Source: Couchioplanes caeruleus
GTDB taxonomy: Bacteria > Actinomycetota > Actinomycetes > Mycobacteriales > Micromonosporaceae
Length of the DNA stretch: 64,000 bases
Direction of reading: 5' to 3'
Assembly: GCF_023499255.1 (NCBI RefSeq)
Contig: NZ_CP092183.1
Location: 3,530,501 to 3,594,500, forward strand
Made by a program: the position numbers and the translations under genes. A model generated the notes under the pieces. The model worked only from the letters and a program-made list of their open reading frames with translations, was not told where the DNA came from and searched no databases. Of this stretch, positions 35,065 to 43,584 are shown piece after piece. Every line of letters begins with the position of its first letter. Position 1 is the stretch's first letter.

Positions 35065-35144
35065 AAGTGCCTCCCTCCGGCTCGCCGACGCTACGGAAAG
35101 ACGGTATCAACGGGGCAGCCGTACTGAACCCCCGTAAGCGCCGC

Positions 35145-36620
35145 TCAGCGGCCGCGGGCGGCGTGGGTCGGCGGCCCGCCGGGATCGCAGGCCGGCCGGA
35201 CGGGTGCCTTCTCGGTGAGCCGCTTCGGGATCATCGCGTACGCGAGCAGCCCCGCCGCCGCCATCAGCGCGGCGCAGATCTGCATCGACGTGCGGTAGAC
35301 CGGGTGCAGCTGGGCGGCGTCGGTGAGGTTGCCCGAGCCGAGGCCCGCCGCCAGCGGCAGGACCGCCACCGCCAGCAGGCCGGCCGCGCGGGCGACGGCG
35401 TTGTTCACGCCCGAGGCGATTCCCGCGTACGTGTCGTCCAGCGAGCCCAGCGCGGTCGCGGTGAGCGGGGCGACCAGCGCGCACAGGCCGAGCCCGAAGA
35501 GGGTGACGGCGGGCAGGACGCCGGTCAGGTAGCCGGTGCCGGCGCCGATCCGGCTCATCAGCAGCAGCGCCGACGCGCAGATGAGCGGGCCGACGGTCAT
35601 CGGCAGGCGGGGGCCGATGCGCTGCCCGAGCGCGCCGGACGGGGCCGACAGCAGCAGCATCAGCACGGTCACCGGCAGCAGGGCGAGGCCGGCGGTGAGC
35701 GGGCTGAACCCGGCGACGACCTGGAGGTTCAGCACGACCAGGAAGAACACGCCGCCGTTGGCCGCGTACGCGAGGAAGGTGACCAGGTTGGCGCCGCTGA
35801 ACGCCTTGTTGCCGAAGACGGGCAGCGGGAGCAGGGGGTTCGCGGTACGGCGCTCGACGATCAGGAACGCTGCGAAGCCGGCAACCCCGGCGAGCAGCGC
35901 CGCGAGCACGACCGGGCTGGCGGGCCCGCGGGCGGTCCAGGCGGTGAAGCCGTACGTGAGCCCGCCCAGCCCGACCGCCCCGGTGAGGACGCCGGCCACA
36001 TCGATCCGGCCGGCCGCCGACGGGCTGCGCGACTCGGGTACGTGCCGGCCGGCGACCACCAGCACGACGAGCGCGAGCGGCACGTTGATCAGGAAGATGT
36101 ACCGCCACGTGCCGAGCCCGACGAGCCACCCGCCGAGGAACGGCCCGAGCGCGCCGCCGACGCCGCCCAGCCCGGACCAGGCGCCGATCGCCCGCGCCCG
36201 GTCCTCGGGTACGAACGACGCCTCGATGATGGCCAGCGCGCCGGGGGTGAGCAGCGCGCCGCCGACGCCCTGCAGCACCCGGGCGCCGACCAGCATCCCG
36301 GTGTTCTGGGCGAGCCCGCACAGCAGCGACGCCGTGGCGAACCACGCGACCCCGATCAGGAAGATCCGCTTCCGGCCGATCCGGTCGCCCAGCGACCCGC
36401 CGAGCAGGATGAGCGAGGCCAGGCTCAACGTGTACCCGTTGACGGTCCACTGCAGCCCGGCGGCCGACGACCCGAGATCGCGCCCGATCATCGGCAGCGC
36501 GATGTTGACGACGGTGGCGTCGACGAAGGCGAGGCCCGAGCCGAGAACGGTGGCCAGCAGCACCCAGCGACCCGGTGCGGTGCCGTACCGGACCTGGGAC
36601 GCGGGCGCGAGCGATGTCAT
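35145..36620 (-). CDS. MFS drug efflux transporter, DHA2 (14-helix) type
   Basis: 491 residues with about 14 membrane helices. DHA2 marks: FVDATVVNIALP in helix 1, LQWTVNGYTLSLA, GSLGDRIGRKRIF (motif A) and GARVLQGVGGALLTPGALAII (motif C region). These proton antiporters export hydrophobic drugs or natural products. A longer upstream frame exists but the family N-terminus begins at ATG 36620. The remnant of a TetR gene lies beyond the neighbouring SDR remnant, so the pump may once have had, or lost, a local regulator. Confidence 0.92.
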   Translation of the reverse strand: MTSLAPASQVRYGTAPGRWVLLATVLGSGLAFVDATVVNIALPMIGRDLGSSAAGLQWTVNGYTLSLASLILLGGSLGDRIGRKRIFLIGVAWFATASLLCGLAQNTGMLVGARVLQGVGGALLTPGALAIIEASFVPEDRARAIGAWSGLGGVGGALGPFLGGWLVGLGTWRYIFLINVPLALVVLVVAGRHVPESRSPSAAGRIDVAGVLTGAVGLGGLTYGFTAWTARGPASPVVLAALLAGVAGFAAFLIVERRTANPLLPLPVFGNKAFSGANLVTFLAYAANGGVFFLVVLNLQVVAGFSPLTAGLALLPVTVLMLLLSAPSGALGQRIGPRLPMTVGPLICASALLLMSRIGAGTGYLTGVLPAVTLFGLGLCALVAPLTATALGSLDDTYAGIASGVNNAVARAAGLLAVAVLPLAAGLGSGNLTDAAQLHPVYRTSMQICAALMAAAGLLAYAMIPKRLTEKAPVRPACDPGGPPTHAARGR

Positions 36621-36643
36621 GGACCGCCACGCTACCCTCACGG

Positions 36644-37080
36644 TCAGAGCGGGAAGCTCGTACCGGTGAGCTGCTCGGACACGGACCAGAGACGCGCGGC
36701 CAGCCGGTCGTCGCGCGGTGGCGGACCGGTTGATCAGCTCCGGCGCGCCGCGCATGTGGGCGAGGCGGCTGGGCAGGGTGAAGCTGTCGCCGGGCAGGTC
36801 GGCGACCGCGGCGTACAGGACGAGCAGGGCGCCCTGCCCCAGCAGGCGGACCACGAACCTGGTCAGCGCGCCGGTCTCGGCGTAGATCTCGCTGGGGACC
36901 AGGCCAGGGTGGGCAGCCAGCGTGCGCACGGGGACCCGGCCGCGTCGAGGCGGCGTTGCAGCTCGGCGGTGAACAGCAGGTTGGCCAGCTTGGAGCGGGC
37001 ATAGGCCCGGGACTCGCGGTAAGGGCGGCGTTCGTCGTGCGGGTCGTCGAGGTCGAGGCGGCCCATCCGATCGGCCTGGG
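36644..37080 (-). pseudogene. Short-chain dehydrogenase remnant (C-terminal half, frameshifted)
   Basis: Reads as the C-terminal half of a retinol-dehydrogenase-like SDR: AYARSKLANLLFTAEL with the catalytic Tyr-x3-Lys, then VRTLAAHPGLVPSEIY, then DLPGDSFTLPSRLAHMRGAPELI, then LWSVSEQLTGTSFPL before the stop at 36644. The pieces are in two frames: a shift near 36930 and a second, restoring shift near 36700. The N-terminal Rossmann half is missing; homology stops near 37070-37080, where a TetR remnant begins on the other strand. Non-functional as it stands unless the base calls near 36930 and 36700 are wrong. Confidence 0.75.
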
Positions 37081-37542
37081 ACGTTCTTCCACCACTTCGC
37101 CGACAAGCGCGAAGTGGTCTTCGCCGGCCAGGAGGCGTCCGAGGAGTTCATCGCCGCCGAGGTCCGCGCCCGGCCGGCGCCCACCGACCCGCTCCACGCC
37201 GCCGTGGCCGCCCTCCAGCGGGCGGCCGAGACCATGTACGAGCAGTACCGCGACGGTGCGGTCCTGCTCGGACGCGTCATCGCCGCGAGCCCGGAACTGC
37301 AGGAGCGCGAACTGGGCAAACGCGCGGCGCTGGCGGAGCGGATCGCGGCGGCGCTGCGTGACCGGGGAACGGCCGCGCCCGCGGCGGCGGTCACCGCCTG
37401 GACGGCGGTCGCGATCTTCTTCGTCGCCCGGAACCAGTGGAACCAGACGGGAAACGAACGCACGCTGGCAGAGCTCATGGGCGTGGCGCTCGACGATTTC
37501 CTCGCGGCAACCATCGTCGAGACGTACGACGAGCGCCCTTGA
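37081..37542 (+). pseudogene. TetR-family regulator remnant lacking most of its DNA-binding domain
   Basis: The homology begins abruptly with TFFHHFADKREVVFAG, the end of the TetR helix-turn-helix, and continues through an intact ligand-binding half to YDERP. The first 35-40 residues and any start region are absent, replaced directly by the SDR remnant. A GTG at 37114 could start a 142-residue protein, but it could not bind DNA. This is the second half of a deletion scar in what was a divergent TetR/SDR pair. Confidence 0.7.
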
Positions 37543-37585
37543 CGAGATCGCCCGGGCCGGCTCGATGGAAGCAGTTCGGCTACGA

Positions 37586-38488
37586 CTAAAGGGCGACCAC
37601 CGACCGGGTCAGGTGGACGGGTACGTCCGCGTCCCGCCCCGCCGCCGCGGCCCACGCCACCGCATGCCGCTGGACCGCGACCAGTTCCGCCTGCGGGTCC
37701 CGGGTGGCCTGGCGGACCGTCGCGCCCGTCGCCTGGATGGCCGTGCCCTGGGTGGGGGTCAGCGGGGTGAGGGCCCAGACCAGGGTGCCCGGCGCCGCGA
37801 CGCTGATCGGGCCGTGGCGGTATTCGCCGGTGGCGTACGCCTCTGCCCACATGCCGGCCGATTCGCGGCACTTCAGGGCCGCCTCCTCGGCCAGTGCCGC
37901 CGCCCAGCCGGTGCCGAGCATCACGAGCTGGCGGGGCTGCGCAAGGGTGATCGGCTCGTCGAGGGCGTCGCGGGCCTGGTCGATGAGGGTGTCCACCTGC
38001 GGGCCGGTGGCGCCCAGGTGGGTTCGCAGCAGGGTGAGCAGCGTGGTCGGGAAGCGGGTCTGCACGACGCTGCGCTCGTCGGCGTACGACAGGTCGAGGA
38101 TGTCCGTGGCGGCCGCGCCGACGGGCGTGCCGGGTTCGCCGAGCACCGCGGTGACCGGGGTGGTGGCCGGAACGGTTTGCAGGGCCTGGACGACCTCCGT
38201 CGTGGTGCCGGAGCGGCTGATCGCCAGGACGCGGTCGTAGTCGCGGGCCACCGGCGGGAGCTCGGAGGCGATCCGCGCGTCGGTGACGCCGTGGCCGGCC
38301 GCCTCGCGCAGCCAGGCGTACGCGGCGGCGACGTAGTACGACGTGCCGCAGCCGAGGATCAGGACCCGTTCGCCGGCCTCGGGCAGGCCTGCCGGGCCGG
38401 CCGCCGCCTGGTCCCGGGCGCGGGCCCAGAGCGCGGGCTGGGTGGCGATCTCGCCGGCGGTGATGCGACCGGGATGCAGCGAAGTCAC
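37586..38488 (-). CDS. SIS-domain sugar-phosphate isomerase/deaminase-like protein
   Basis: 300 residues from GTG 38488 (AAAGGA upstream); an ATG at 38506 overlapping the permease stop is the alternative. Two SIS domains: LILGCGTSYYVAA with ISRSGTTTEV, and VMLGTGWAAALAEEAALKC with YATGEYRHGP. This is the GlmS isomerase-half / AgaS layout, acting on amino-sugar or keto-sugar phosphates. As the last gene after a sugar ABC importer it probably processes the imported, phosphorylated sugar. An amino sugar is likely but not shown. Confidence 0.85.
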   Translation of the reverse strand: MTSLHPGRITAGEIATQPALWARARDQAAAGPAGLPEAGERVLILGCGTSYYVAAAYAWLREAAGHGVTDARIASELPPVARDYDRVLAISRSGTTTEVVQALQTVPATTPVTAVLGEPGTPVGAAATDILDLSYADERSVVQTRFPTTLLTLLRTHLGATGPQVDTLIDQARDALDEPITLAQPRQLVMLGTGWAAALAEEAALKCRESAGMWAEAYATGEYRHGPISVAAPGTLVWALTPLTPTQGTAIQATGATVRQATRDPQAELVAVQRHAVAWAAAAGRDADVPVHLTRSVVAL

Positions 38489-38502
38489 GGGGGCGGTTCC
38501 TT

Positions 38503-39339
38503 TCATTTGACGCTGCCGCTGAGCAGGCCGTTGACGATGAACCGGTTGAGGGTCACGGCGATCACCGCGGGCACCGCCAGTGCCAGCACGCCGGCGGCGT
38601 TGAGCAGGCCGAACGGGACCACGTGGCGGCCCTGCAGCGCGGCGATGGCGACGGTGAGCGGCTGGGTGGACAGGTCGCTGGAGAGCACGAGCGGGAACAG
38701 GAACTGCGCCCAGGCGAACAGGAACGTGATGATGGCCGTGGAGACGATGCCCGGCCAGGCCAGCGGCAGCACGATGCGCCACAGGATCTGCATCCGGCCG
38801 GCGCCGTCGACCTGACCGGCTTCCTCGATGGCGAGCGGCAGGCTGGTCATGTAGCTGTGCAGGATCCACGTCGCCAGCGGCAGGAAACCCGAGACATACA
38901 CGAGCACGATCCCCGTGTACGTGTTGACGAGGCCGACCACGCTCATGATGCGGTAGAGCGGGATGAGCGTGGTGTACGCGGGGAACGCCATCGTGGCGAG
39001 GACCGCGTAGAACAGCAGCTGCCGGCCCCGGAACCGCATCCGGGCGAACGCGTACGCGGCCAGGGTGGCCAGCACGACCGTGATGAGCGTCGCGGCGGTG
39101 CACTCGACGACGATGTTGAGCGACGACCGGCGGATGGTGTCCGGGATCTCGCCGGGGCCGGTCAGCAACGCGTGATAGTTGTGCAGGGCCGGGCTGGGCG
39201 GCACGTAGTGCGCGGGCCGGGCGCTGACCTGCGCGTCGGTCTGCAGGCTCGTGTTGAGGCTCCAGTAGAGCGGCACCAGCGACCACAGCACGATGAACAG
39301 GATCCCGAGGGTACGGGCCCAGGGAAGGCGTCGGGGCAT
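38503..39339 (-). CDS. Sugar ABC transporter permease (MalG-like)
   Basis: 278 residues, six membrane helices. The EAA loop EEAGQVDGAGRMQILWRIVLP (about 185-205), which contacts the ATPase, is of the carbohydrate-uptake type 1 class. It ends NRFIVNGLLSGSVK, a typical MalG-family end. The start overlaps the stop of the other permease (TGATG). With the MalF-like partner it forms the membrane channel of the importer. Confidence 0.92.
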   Translation of the reverse strand: MPRRLPWARTLGILFIVLWSLVPLYWSLNTSLQTDAQVSARPAHYVPPSPALHNYHALLTGPGEIPDTIRRSSLNIVVECTAATLITVVLATLAAYAFARMRFRGRQLLFYAVLATMAFPAYTTLIPLYRIMSVVGLVNTYTGIVLVYVSGFLPLATWILHSYMTSLPLAIEEAGQVDGAGRMQILWRIVLPLAWPGIVSTAIITFLFAWAQFLFPLVLSSDLSTQPLTVAIAALQGRHVVPFGLLNAAGVLALAVPAVIAVTLNRFIVNGLLSGSVK

Positions 39340-40286
39340 CAGAACTCCACCTGCCGGTAGACCAGCTTCACGACCCCGAGCGAGAGGATCAGCGTGGCGA
39401 CGGTGATGAGCAGTGAGAGCGCGTACCCCTCGCCGAAGTCGAGGTTCTGGAAGCTGATGAAGTACGTCTGCATGGTCAGCGAGGCACCGGTGTCGGCGGA
39501 GCCGTTGAGGACGTACGGCTGATCGAAGACGTTGATCGTCGCGATGACCGCCTGCACCATCGCGATCGCGATGCCGGGCCGGGCGAGCGGCAGCGTGATC
39601 CGGCGCAGCGCCGCCCAGGGCGAGCAGCCGTCGAGCACCGCCGCCTCGTAGAGCTCGCAGGGGATGTTCTGCAGCGAGGCCAGGATCAGCAGGGTCGACA
39701 GCGGGGTCATCTGCCAGACCTGCACCAGCTCGATGGCGAAGATGGTGAGGAACCGGTGCTGGCCGAGGAACACCTGGTATTCCGGGATCAGGTGTGCCGA
39801 GGTGAGCACGCTGTTGAGCAGGCCGGTGTTGCTGTCCCAGATGCCCGTCCACACGATGCCCTCGACCACGCCGGGCAGCGCCCACGGCAGGATCAGCACC
39901 GCGATCAGCGCCGAGCGGCCGCGGAACGGCCGTTGCAGGGTGACCGCCATGACGATGCCGAGCACCGTCGACAGGGCGACCCCGATCAGCACGTAGAGGC
40001 CGGTGTTGACGAGGCTGGAGCGTACGGAGCCGTCGGCGAACAGGTGCCGGAAGTTGTCCAGCCCGTTGAACGTCGTGGGTGGATTCAGCTCGTCGACGCG
40101 GAAGAACGACTGCACGATCGTGACGCCGGCCGGGAACAGGGCGAGCGCCACGATGAACAGGGCCAGCGGCGTCACCAGCGCGTACGGCAGCAGGTCGAAC
40201 CGCCGCCCGGGGCGCCGGGGGGTGCCCGGCGCCCCGGCCCCGGCCGGGGACACGTCGTGCCGCCGGCCGCTGCGGGTGCCGACCAT
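39339..40286 (-). CDS. Sugar ABC transporter permease (MalF-like)
   Basis: 315 residues. A cytoplasmic N-terminal tail rich in Pro/Arg, six helices, and the EAA loop YEAAVLDGCSPWAALRRITLP. Large first periplasmic loop (FRVDELNPPTTFNGLDNF) as in carbohydrate permeases. TGATG coupling to the lipoprotein gene upstream and to the second permease downstream. No ATPase gene lies in this operon, so a shared MsiK-type ATPase is presumably used. Confidence 0.92.
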   Translation of the reverse strand: MVGTRSGRRHDVSPAGAGAPGTPRRPGRRFDLLPYALVTPLALFIVALALFPAGVTIVQSFFRVDELNPPTTFNGLDNFRHLFADGSVRSSLVNTGLYVLIGVALSTVLGIVMAVTLQRPFRGRSALIAVLILPWALPGVVEGIVWTGIWDSNTGLLNSVLTSAHLIPEYQVFLGQHRFLTIFAIELVQVWQMTPLSTLLILASLQNIPCELYEAAVLDGCSPWAALRRITLPLARPGIAIAMVQAVIATINVFDQPYVLNGSADTGASLTMQTYFISFQNLDFGEGYALSLLITVATLILSLGVVKLVYRQVEF

Positions 40287-41608
40287 CAGCTCGACAGCTT
40301 GTCGGCGGTCGCGGCGATCGCCTTGACGGCGTCGGCGGTGCTCACCGACCCGGTCGCCGCGGCGTGCAGGTTGGTGTAGGCCGACTTGGAGAACTCCGGG
40401 TACCAGGAGGGGGCGCCCTCCGGGAACACCGGCTTGGCGCTGTTCTTGAGAAGGTCGCCGAGCTGCTGGCCGCCGATGAGCTTGCCCTTCTGGGTCAGCT
40501 CGGTCATGCCGGTCAGGCGTGACGGCAGGAAGTACCCGGGCATCACCTTGTCCGGCCCGGCGGCGCCGGCGAACTCCGCCTGGTTCTCCGCCGAGGTGAA
40601 CCAGTCGATGAACTTCGCGGCGGCCGCCGGATACTTGGCCTGGCGGGGGATGCCGATGCCGTCCGGGTTGCTCATGTTCGGCCCCGGGCCGCTGACGCCG
40701 GGCGTGGCCAGGTAGGTGACGTCACCGACCACGGTGGAGGACGCCGGGACGCTGTACAGGCTCCCGACGTTGCCGGAGTAGTCCGCGAAGGTGCTCGCGA
40801 CCACGCCCTTGGCCATCAGGGTCTGCTGTCCCTGGCTGTCGGCCACGTTGATGTTGCCGGGCGGCACCAGGCCCTGCCTGAGCGCGTCGACCATCCACTC
40901 CGCGGCGCGGTACCCGGGCGAGCCGGGCGTGGCGAACTGCGGCTTGCCGGCGCCGTCGAGGATCGTCCCGCCGAACGCCGCGGTCGTCTGGTACCAGTAC
41001 GTGGACAGCCCCTCGGCGGCGGCGAACGGGATGTTGAGCGGGTACTGCACCACGCCCTTGCTCTTGATCTGCTTCAGGTCGGCCGTGTACTGCTCGATCG
41101 TCGTCGGCATCGTGGTGATGCCGGCCTTGCCGAACAGCTTCTTGTTCACCGTGGTCACCAGGAACGAGGCGTCGTACGGGATGCCGATGACGTGGCCGTT
41201 CGAGGTGAACGACGGCAGCTGCGGCATCTCGCCGGCGAGCGCCTTGGTGTCCAGGTACTCGTCCATGGGATGGAACCAGTTGAGCTTGCCGAGCTGGCCG
41301 ACCCGCGACCAGTCCACGTCGGTCGCGTCCGCGAAGTACGTCTTCGCCGTGGCGGCCGCGGCGATCTTGGTCTGCAGGCTGTCCCAGTCGGTGTTGGTCC
41401 ACTTGACCGTGATGCCGGTGCTCTGGGTGAACGCGTCGAGCGACGCCTGCGGCGGGGGTTCGGTGGCGAGCGCGACCGTGATGGTCACACCGGTGGTCCG
41501 GTCGGAACCCGAGCTGCTCTTGCCGCCGCCGCAGCCGGTCGTCAGCGCGCCGACGAGCACGACGGCGCCGGTCAGCACCAGGGTTCGGGAGCGTAGGAAG
41601 GAAGTCAT
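40286..41608 (-). CDS. Sugar-binding lipoprotein of ABC importer
   Basis: 440 residues (a GTG directly before the ATG is an alternative). Lipoprotein signal with lipobox LTTGC (Cys about 26) followed by a Gly/Ser linker. The rest is a family 1 solute-binding protein: FTQSTGITVKW, GIPYDASFLVTTVNKKLF, WMVDALRQGLVPPG and AAKFIDWFTSAENQAEF. It would capture an oligo- or monosaccharide outside the cell and deliver it to the two permeases. First gene of the SBP-permease-permease-SIS operon; divergent from the DeoR regulator. Confidence 0.92.
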   Translation of the reverse strand: MTSFLRSRTLVLTGAVVLVGALTTGCGGGKSSSGSDRTTGVTITVALATEPPPQASLDAFTQSTGITVKWTNTDWDSLQTKIAAAATAKTYFADATDVDWSRVGQLGKLNWFHPMDEYLDTKALAGEMPQLPSFTSNGHVIGIPYDASFLVTTVNKKLFGKAGITTMPTTIEQYTADLKQIKSKGVVQYPLNIPFAAAEGLSTYWYQTTAAFGGTILDGAGKPQFATPGSPGYRAAEWMVDALRQGLVPPGNINVADSQGQQTLMAKGVVASTFADYSGNVGSLYSVPASSTVVGDVTYLATPGVSGPGPNMSNPDGIGIPRQAKYPAAAAKFIDWFTSAENQAEFAGAAGPDKVMPGYFLPSRLTGMTELTQKGKLIGGQQLGDLLKNSAKPVFPEGAPSWYPEFSKSAYTNLHAAATGSVSTADAVKAIAATADKLSS

Positions 41609-41679
41609 CACGGTCAGCCCTTCTCGTACTGGCGACGCGGGCCTGCATCCGGTGCGCTTCCGCGCAGTTCCGGGCCGCA

Positions 41680-41793
41680 GTGCGCACGACTATGGCACCG
41701 GGTGCGCATACGGTCAATGAATCCTGCGCAATGGGTGCGTAGTGCGCAGTCAACCGTCGATTTCCTGCGCGTAACACGCAGTCAGAGTGCGCG
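41680..41793. promoter_or_regulatory. TGCGCA cluster: probable DeoR operator region
   Basis: Between the divergent importer operon and its DeoR regulator, the palindromic hexamer TGCGCA occurs exactly at 41681-41686, 41703-41708, 41725-41730 and 41743-41748, and as TGCGCG at 41766-41771 and 41788-41793. The spacings 22, 22, 18, 23 and 22 bases are about two helical turns, so the copies lie on one face of the DNA. This fits repeated binding of a DeoR/GlpR-type repressor. Confidence 0.55.
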
Positions 41794-41815
41794 TACGGGT
41801 GCTAGCGTCTGCGCC

Positions 41816-42574
41816 ATGCAACGCAAGCAGCGCCTGCGCGAGATGGTGTCGGCCATCGTCGAGAAGGGCGGACTCGACGTCGAGGACCTCGCCGAGCTGT
41901 TCTCGGTCTCCGCCGCCACGGTGCGGCGCGACCTGGAGTTGCTGGAGCAGCAGCGTCTGGTCACCCGCACCCGTGGTGGCGCGACCACCCACGCGTCCTT
42001 CAACGACCTGCCGCTGTCGTACAAGACGGAGCAGGACACCGGGGAGAAGCGGCGCATCGCCCAGGAGGCGCTGAGCTTCCTCGGCGGCGCCCGGGTCATC
42101 GGCACCACCGGCGGCACCACCGTGTCGGAGTTCGCCCGCCTGCTGATGGACCGCGACGGCCTGACCATCGTCACCAACGCCCTGAACGTGGCGACCTACC
42201 TGGTCGCCAACCCGCGCCTGCGGGTCTTCTCGGCCGGTGGCGAGGTGCGCAGCAGCAGCCAGGAGGCGGTCGGCCCGAGCGCGGAGAGCTTCATGGCCGG
42301 CTACAACATCGACGTGGCGTTCATCGGCGTCGACGGCGTGGACGCCGCGGCGGGCTGCACCAACTACGACCCGGTGGGGTGCCGCGTCAACGCCGTCCTG
42401 CGCGAACAGGCCCGGATCAGCGTGGTGCTGGCCGACGCCACCAAGATCGGCCGGGTGGCGCTGGCCCGGGTGTGCGCGATGTCCGATGTGGACTACCTGG
42501 TGACCGATGCCCGGGCCGACGGCGCCGCGCTCGACGCCATCCGGGCCCGCGGCTGCGAGGTGCTCGCCGTCTGA
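41816..42574 (+). CDS. DeoR/GlpR-family transcriptional repressor
   Basis: 252 residues. N-terminal DeoR helix-turn-helix (about 1-57: LAELFSVSAATVRRDLELLE, then TRTRGGA) and a C-terminal sugar-phosphate sensor domain with IGTTGGTTVSEFA, NALNVATYL, SAGGEVR and DVAFIGVDGVD. DeoR regulators are released from DNA by a phosphosugar, here probably the product or substrate of the SIS protein. It faces the importer operon across the TGCGCA repeat region and probably controls both directions. Confidence 0.92.
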   Translation: MQRKQRLREMVSAIVEKGGLDVEDLAELFSVSAATVRRDLELLEQQRLVTRTRGGATTHASFNDLPLSYKTEQDTGEKRRIAQEALSFLGGARVIGTTGGTTVSEFARLLMDRDGLTIVTNALNVATYLVANPRLRVFSAGGEVRSSSQEAVGPSAESFMAGYNIDVAFIGVDGVDAAAGCTNYDPVGCRVNAVLREQARISVVLADATKIGRVALARVCAMSDVDYLVTDARADGAALDAIRARGCEVLAV

Positions 42575-42598
42575 GCGGCCGGGCGCCGGCCGGCCGGG

Positions 42599-43174
42599 TC
42601 AGTGCAGGGTGGGCCGGTAGACGAGCTCCTGGATGTGGCCGTCCAGCGTCCGCGTCTCGAGCAGCTCCAGGTCGAAGTCGGCCGCGCCCCGGAAGACGGG
42701 ATCCCGGCCGTTCCGGCCGGTGATGACCGGGAAGACCGTCACCTGGACGCGGTCGACGAGGCCGGCCGCCATCAGCGCCCGGTTCATCGACAGGCTGCCG
42801 TGCGACCGCAACGGCACGCCGGACCGCTCCTTGAGCCGCGCGACGACGTCGACGGCGTCACCGGCCACGACGGTGGCGTCCGGCCAGTCGAGGGGTTCCT
42901 TCAGGGTCGACGACACCACCGTCGCCGGCAGGTGCCGCATCCGCGTGACCCAGGGGTCCCGCACCTCGGACTCCTCGGTGCTCGACGCCAGCATGCTCGC
43001 GAACGCCCGGTACGTGGTGGCGCCCAGGACCATCCGCTGCTCGGCTTCGTACTGGGCGAGACGGTGGCCGAGCAACTCCGGTCCCTGCTTGCCCCAGTAG
43101 CCCCGCCAGTCGCCGCCGGCAGAACCGTGGCCGTCGAGGCTGGCGAAGACGTCGAAGGTGTAGGTGGCGGTCAT
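42599..43174 (-). CDS. RibD C-terminal/dihydrofolate-reductase-fold protein
   Basis: 191 residues, ATG with AGGAG 7 bases upstream. Opens YTFDVFASLDG, then RMVLGATTYRAFASML, VVSSTL, VARLKERSG, LRSHGSLSMNRAL and VTVFPVITGRNG. This is the small stand-alone RibD_C family, related to the reductase half of riboflavin synthesis and to DHFR. These proteins probably bind NADPH, but their substrates are mostly unknown. It converges on the DeoR gene. Confidence 0.85.
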   Translation of the reverse strand: MTATYTFDVFASLDGHGSAGGDWRGYWGKQGPELLGHRLAQYEAEQRMVLGATTYRAFASMLASSTEESEVRDPWVTRMRHLPATVVSSTLKEPLDWPDATVVAGDAVDVVARLKERSGVPLRSHGSLSMNRALMAAGLVDRVQVTVFPVITGRNGRDPVFRGAADFDLELLETRTLDGHIQELVYRPTLH

Positions 43175-43584
43175 GGCGTTCTCCTCGGTGTCGTCTGCTG
43201 CCTTCACCTTTGCTACGAACGGCGTCGCACCTGTTCGACACCTTCCGGCCGGGAAGTTCGCCGCCCTGCACCTGTCCTGCACCGGCGCTGCCCCGGCCGC
43301 CGCACCCGGCCGGGCCGACCAGACAGACATGCACACACTGCTGCAGGAGCTCGCCACCCCGGTCGCCACCGGCCTCGCCGGAATCCTCGGTGCGTACGCC
43401 GTCGAGGACATCCTCGGCCGGCTGCGCCGCTCCGGCCGGTGCCCGCAACGCTGGCGCTGAGGTGTCGGGGACGTCACAGTGGCCCCCGACACGAATCCGC
43501 TGGTTCTGCGTCATTTCCCGTTCACGCGACGTAGCGTTGAGGGTCGCTCAGGCCGACCCGTGAGGTGAAGATGGTGCACGCCCG
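43175..43584. other. Intergenic region with one doubtful small ORF
   Basis: 410 bases upstream of both the RibD_C gene (minus) and the Pls-like gene (plus), so it should hold two promoters. No strong promoter pair or operator was seen. One 43-codon frame from ATG 43329 to 43460 encodes a peptide with a single hydrophobic helix (VATGLAGILGAYAVEDILGRL) and a basic tail. It lacks a ribosome site, and I cannot support it as a gene. Confidence 0.35.

Noticed and set aside
43329..43460. Small ORF of 43 codons with one hydrophobic helix
   Set aside because: No ribosome-binding site, no known family, and frames of this size are common by chance at this GC content.
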